Below the pieces are notes generated by a model, which was given only the letters and a program-made list of their open reading frames with translations, had not been told where the DNA came from and did no database searches. Position numbers and translations under genes: made by a program. This document shows positions 60,367 through 64,000 of a stretch of 64,000 nucleotides of DNA, in pieces; position 1 is the stretch's first letter; each line of letters begins with the position of its first letter. Location: the NCBI GenBank assembly GCA_021292165.1, contig JAHFWL010000058.1:1116001-1180000 (forward strand). Reading direction: 5' to 3'. The stretch comes from Shinisaurus crocodilurus (Eukaryota > Chordata > Lepidosauria > Squamata > Shinisauridae).

Positions 60367-60453
60367 TGAACTTTGCAATAGGGACTCATCAGATCAGCTT
60401 TCCTGTGACCATCCGACAGCCAGGCCTTCCTAAGCTGTTTGACCCAGGACCAG
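60367..60453 (+). CDS. B4GALNT2: B4GALNT2 exon 7 (last in window)
   Basis: Acceptor TTGCTTTCCAG (AG at 60365-60366), donor CCAG/GTGAGC (GT at 60454-60455), 87 bp, phase 1 in and out. It encodes VNFAIGTHQISFPVTIRQP, then GLPKLFDPGP. FPVTIR.P..PKL(Y/F)DPGP is the segment just before the catalytic domain of B4GALNT2. The next exon should begin with the stretch leading into the GT12 fold. I did not find it before 64000, so intron 7 is at least 3.5 kb and the catalytic residues are not in this window. The seven exons total 772 coding bases with no frameshift or stop. Confidence 0.93.
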
Positions 60454-60485
60454 GTGAGCTTTCAGTACATGCACAAATAGCAACC

Positions 60486-60655
60486 CCATGCCTGTGGCTT
60501 ATGCTGGCTCAGCTTGTCTGAGTGTGAAAAGCTAAGCAGGGTCAGGCCTGGTTATTACTTGGATGGGAGACCCCCTCCTCTAGTTTCCTGCATTGAGCAG
60601 GGGGTTGGACTCGATAGCCTTGTAGGCTCCTTCCAAATCTATGATCTATGAATCA
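60486..60655 (+). mobile_element. 5S-derived SINE with CR1-type tail, near full length
   Basis: CATGCCTGTGGCTTATGCTG, AAAGCTAAGCAGGGTCAGG, TACTTGGATGGGAGACC, CTCTAGTTTCCTGCATTGAG, GTTGGACTCGATAGCC, CTATGATCTATGAATCAT. It lies 33 bp after exon 7. Confidence 0.9.
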
Positions 60656-61192
60656 TAAACAGAACTCATTGTTTGCTCTCCTAAAGCACTTGAAGCCATG
60701 AAAGCAAATGGAACTCTCCAAAATATATGCTGCTTCAAATAGTATCTATATCAGGAGTGGGCAACCTCCTTTGGGTCTAGGGCAACCAGTTGGGGGTTGC
60801 GCATCCTAAAGGCGGCAGGCCAGAGCAACAAGGGAAATGTGGGAAATGTGCATAGGATTGCAACCCAAGCTTCAGAAATCCTAAGCCACAGCTGAGCAAA
60901 GGGACAATGGCAGTGGTGATGGAGGAGGTGGCAGTAATGCTTCAGCCTGAGGCTGCTCCTGCCACCTTTTTCTGCACTCGTTGCCCTCCCCTTGCTCCTT
61001 CCTGCATCTGCCACTGATGCTGGCCAGGACTCCACTGGCCAAACAGAATAAAGTGGGGGCTTCTGAAGGAGGGAAGGTTGATGGAGAACAAGGAACTAGC
61101 CAGAACATGCATGTACTTTCTGGATCTCTCCAGCAAACCACAGGGATCTCGTTCTGCTCTTCCCAAAAGGCTAGGATAGGAGAACCAGCATG
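60656..61192. other. Intron 7, unannotated
   Basis: GCAACCTCCTTTGGGTCTAG at 60760-60779 recalls a hAT MITE end without a partner. No gene. Confidence 0.4.
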
Positions 61193-61197
61193 CATGC

Positions 61198-61753
61198 TGT
61201 TGGGGATTGCTGAAATTGCTGGGAGAGGATATTAGGGGAGATATTATCTCTCCCCTCTTGCGATTGCAAGCACAGCAGAGCAGACCCCGACTACAGTGGG
61301 AAAACGTGAGCGTGCGGAGCTGCCGGTTAGAGCAGGATCGGCGATTAGTGGGTACAGGCTGCCCTTTTGGCAGACTGGATCTTTACCTGGCTTCCCCCTT
61401 ATACTACCAATAAGACAAACAGTCTTTTGGAGGTTAAAAACAGAGTTTACTCACTCAGATCTTGCAGATTGGATACAGGCAGACTTAGGAATGTATTTAC
61501 AGTTGTGCAGGAATCATTTGGTAGTCGACCGTGTTCTGAACTTGGGACAAGTTCAGACATGCTGCTCTCGGCTACATCTTTAGACATGCTGCAGTTACAG
61601 GTTCATGGCTCAGACTGAGTTCCCGGGCAGGACGTCTGGGTAATTTCCTCAGAGTGTCTACTCCAGCCAACTGGAGGAGGCACAACTTTGTAGTCCCAAT
61701 TACATCATGCACCTATACATGGCGTGTGAGGTTTTGGCTGCACATCCCCAACA
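61198..61753. mobile_element. Solo LTR, family D, perfect 5-bp TSD
   Basis: It starts TGTTGGGGATTGC and ends GCACATCCCCAACA, so the termini are a 10-bp inverted pair (TGTTGGGGAT). The flanks are CATGC (61193-61197 and 61754-61758). Length is 556 bp, orientation unresolved. No internal genes. Confidence 0.88.
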
Positions 61754-61758
61754 CATGC

Positions 61759-62159
61759 ATGGGTGGCCATTTGTGCATGCTAGAAATGTGAGGGTAAAGG
61801 AAATCATTCCAGTTCTGTAGGAGGTGACTACTGTTGCATCTGAGAACAGCAGCCCTAGGGCAGGACTTTCACAAGAACTGCTACAAACTGTGGCAGGAAA
61901 TGTCTCTACCTACGTATTCGTTATATACAATTGTTATTTTATAGAATCTTGTTTCACTGTAATGACCTTTGGTTATATACAATAGAAATTACAGTTATAG
62001 TGAGAGAGGGAGAGAGGAGCACTGAGTGTGTGTGTGAATAGATGGGGTATGTGTGGGGTGCGTGTGTGTGGGTGAATGGAGGGGTGTGTGTGGTGTTTGT
62101 GTGGAGTGGGGGAAGAAAGAGAATGTGAGATGGTGATGAATGTAAGATTATCATCACCC

Positions 62160-62198
<39 letters not shown>

Positions 62199-62394
62199 CC
62201 TCTCTCACATTTCTTAATAGAGAAAGACAGAAAGAAAGAGTGTGGGTTAGTGATGATCTTAAGAGAGGAAGAGAGAGTGTGTGGTGACACTCACCCCACT
62301 GGCAAGTGGCTCGGGAAAAGATTACCTCCGAGGGAATGTGGCCCTCAATGACCACAGACTCACAGCTGTAATTGCTGCCAAAGGTGCTTGGGTA
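61759..62394. repeat. Simple-repeat-rich stretch with (TC)n
   Basis: (TG)-rich text at 62020-62110 and a (TC)18 run at 62160-62200, followed by (GA)-rich sequence. Frames of Ser/Leu or Arg/Glu repeats are by-products. No gene. Confidence 0.8.
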
Positions 62395-62609
62395 TTGACT
62401 TGGGTGTGTGTGAATACTTATACAACCAACTAGTGCCAGTTTGTTTGTTTTTTTACTTAATTTTTGTGCCACAATAAAATTATTTTGCATTGCACCTTCA
62501 CAGTGTTGAGTATCTTGGGCGCACCAAGTGGTACATTTCGATTCCAGGTTGTAACACAACAAAATGTGGAAAAGTCAAGGCGGGGTGAATACTTCTGCAA
62601 GGCACTGTA
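62395..62609. mobile_element. Tc1-like transposon right end with IR/DR pair
   Basis: The outer end GGGTGAATACTTCTGCAAGG, CACTGTA and an inner copy TGTGTGAATACTTATACAAC (62405-62424) repeat the same motif 180 bp apart, as in Sleeping Beauty-like IR/DR ends. No transposase is present. It is a different family from 20524-21052. Confidence 0.78.
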
Positions 62610-62611
62610 TG

Positions 62612-63402
62612 TGTGAGAGTTAATACAAGACTCATAGGCCCAGATCAGATAATTGTTCGAGACTTCACAAAGCATGGTTAATGAACCCAAGAATGAGTGT
62701 TAGGGCCAAACACTCCTCCCTTGCCCTTCCTCCCATTGTGCACCAGCTTCAAGGCAAAGATCATGGTTTTGTACCATCAGGCTGCGGGTTCTGCCAAAGC
62801 CCTTACTGTAACCTGGATTGCAGGGATGTGCTATGAGTCAGATCTTGAGCAAGGTTCAGATTTGCTCAGGTTGCTCAGGTGAGCATGATGGGAAGAGATA
62901 AGCATCACAGAATGCTCCAGGTGAAGCTGGGGCTGGAAACCAGACAGGGTTGTCTGTATGTTGCTCCAACAAGGAGTAAAGCAAGACTAAGCCTTAAGTA
63001 AGAGTTTGTTTGCATTTATCCTCCATACTGAGGCTTGGCCTCCTAAAGGGGCCTGACCTGTTTTAGAAATCTCTGGGTACATCGACATGGGAGTGACTGG
63101 GGTATGCTAGTGTCCTCATGGCTGAAGTCTTCAGAGTCTGAGGACAGTAATGCGACCTCCTGTGGGGTCTTGCTGGAGAACTGGGGCTGGGGGACCTGAA
63201 AACCTCATGACACCTTTCTGTGGTTGAGTCATCTCCTTGAATTATGGAGCCTCTTCTTCTGAGCACAGGGGACCAGCTTCCTCTGAGGGTGAGGGGTCCT
63301 GGTCCATGACAGGCATATATTAAGTGAGAGTTCCCCATTACATCTGAAATGGGGAACTCAGATTTAATGTTGGTTAACAAACTGCATCCTGGTTTATTTT
63401 TG
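62612..63402. other. Intron 7, unannotated
   Basis: No recognised feature. Confidence 0.4.
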
Positions 63403-64000
63403 TGAAGGACCAGCACCAGGGTCCTATGCGTGAGTTCGGCGCTTAACGGGTTAACCGGCACTGAGTTACAGCCCGTACAAGCGATTGAAACCGACTAGGA
63501 GGTTTGCGCCACAAAAGGAAACTTCAGCCCTTTATATGACCAAATAAAGCTTTTATTTACTATACAATATACGGAGCGGAACTAACAGCTTTCTAGGAAT
63601 ACTATAACGTCAACATGACCTGACGTGATCTCCGAGTTTATCAATGAACGGGTTCCCAGGCTAGCGTGTTGGGATTAGTCAGTTACCTTAGACTAAAGAC
63701 TTTACGCTGGTCAATTTCAGCCTGGCTCCGGGTCTGCCCGATCCGGGGAAGAGAACAGCTTATCCCAGCCACTGCTGGAGGACGAATCTTGATAAGAGTA
63801 ACCCGTGTTCCCAACAACCCCCAAAAGGAGGGGAGAGGGGTTTTCTACCCCTGAGTTTCCCGCTCTCTCCGCCCCTGCGGTCAGGTGGGGCTTATGCCTG
63901 CCCCTTCGTGTCAGGTGGGCTTATTCCTGACCGGGAAAAGAAGGTGACGTGTTGGGTACTTTACAGCTCTTTGAGACTGCCCTGCTAGTTTGATGGTCTT
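63403..64000 (-). mobile_element. Probable LTR, cut by the window end
   Basis: TGAAGGACCAGCACCAGG start; AAATAAAAGCTTTATTTGGT on the minus strand (about 63555-63536) is a typical LTR polyadenylation site. CpG-rich R/U3-like text with CAGGTGGGGCTTATGCCTG and CAGGTGGGCTTATTCCTGAC repeats at 63880-63930 follows. The other end is not in the window, so solo or full-length cannot be decided. Confidence 0.45.

Noticed and set aside
61954..62562. 202-codon minus-strand frame rich in Arg/Glu and Ser/His/Thr
   Set aside because: It crosses the (TC)n and (TG)n repeats and ends in a Tc1 fragment; no domain or splice structure.
1..64000. CRISPR arrays, operons or bacterial genes
   Set aside because: Direct repeats found are microsatellites, a 130-bp minisatellite or transposon subterminal repeats; gene structure and repeats are vertebrate.

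Overview
The window looks like a piece of a squamate reptile genome, probably a lizard. The evidence is a vertebrate gene split by GT-AG introns and a dense mix of repeats typical of squamates: L2 and CR1-type LINEs, a Tx1/L1-like LINE, tRNA-derived (Sauria-type) and 5S-rRNA-derived SINEs, many hAT and Tc1/mariner DNA transposons, a Ty1/copia relic and several solo LTRs. There are no prokaryotic features. The species cannot be fixed from the sequence alone.

The one confidently identified gene is on the plus strand and is the 5' part of B4GALNT2 (beta-1,4-N-acetylgalactosaminyltransferase 2, the Sda/Cad-type Golgi enzyme). Seven coding exons join in phase: 10983-11023, 14197-14376, 47561-47698, 50076-50182, 55491-55528, 58533-58713 and 60367-60453. 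They encode a 14-residue cytoplasmic tail, a signal anchor and the stem/N-terminal region, about 257 residues. The catalytic exons lie beyond base 64000. Intron 2 is about 33 kb and holds most of the large transposons.

Region by region: 1-3000 has the end of a hAT element, two candidate minus-strand exons of an unidentified gene (524-643 and 778-1002), a 130-bp tandem repeat and a Ty1/copia remnant with a 3' LTR. 3000-10980 is intergenic repeats (hAT, SINEs, an L2 LINE). 10983-14376 holds B4GALNT2 exons 1-2. 14377-47560 (intron 2) contains four LINE relics, nested hAT elements, Tc1, palindromic MITEs and solo LTRs. 47561-60453 carries exons 3-7, separated by 5S-CR1 SINEs, hAT elements and solo LTRs. 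60454-64000 is intron 7 with another solo LTR, a Tc1 end and a probable LTR cut by the window end.

The most notable non-genic signals are: (i) a SINE family with a 5S rRNA-derived head and a CR1-type tail, 11 copies; (ii) a hAT family with dense GACTCG subterminal repeats, three copies with perfect 8-bp target duplications, one keeping a transposase C-terminus; (iii) GC-rich hairpin modules shared between otherwise different hAT families; (iv) at least five solo LTRs, each with a perfect 5-bp duplication; and (v) nested insertions whose order can be read from intact target duplications.
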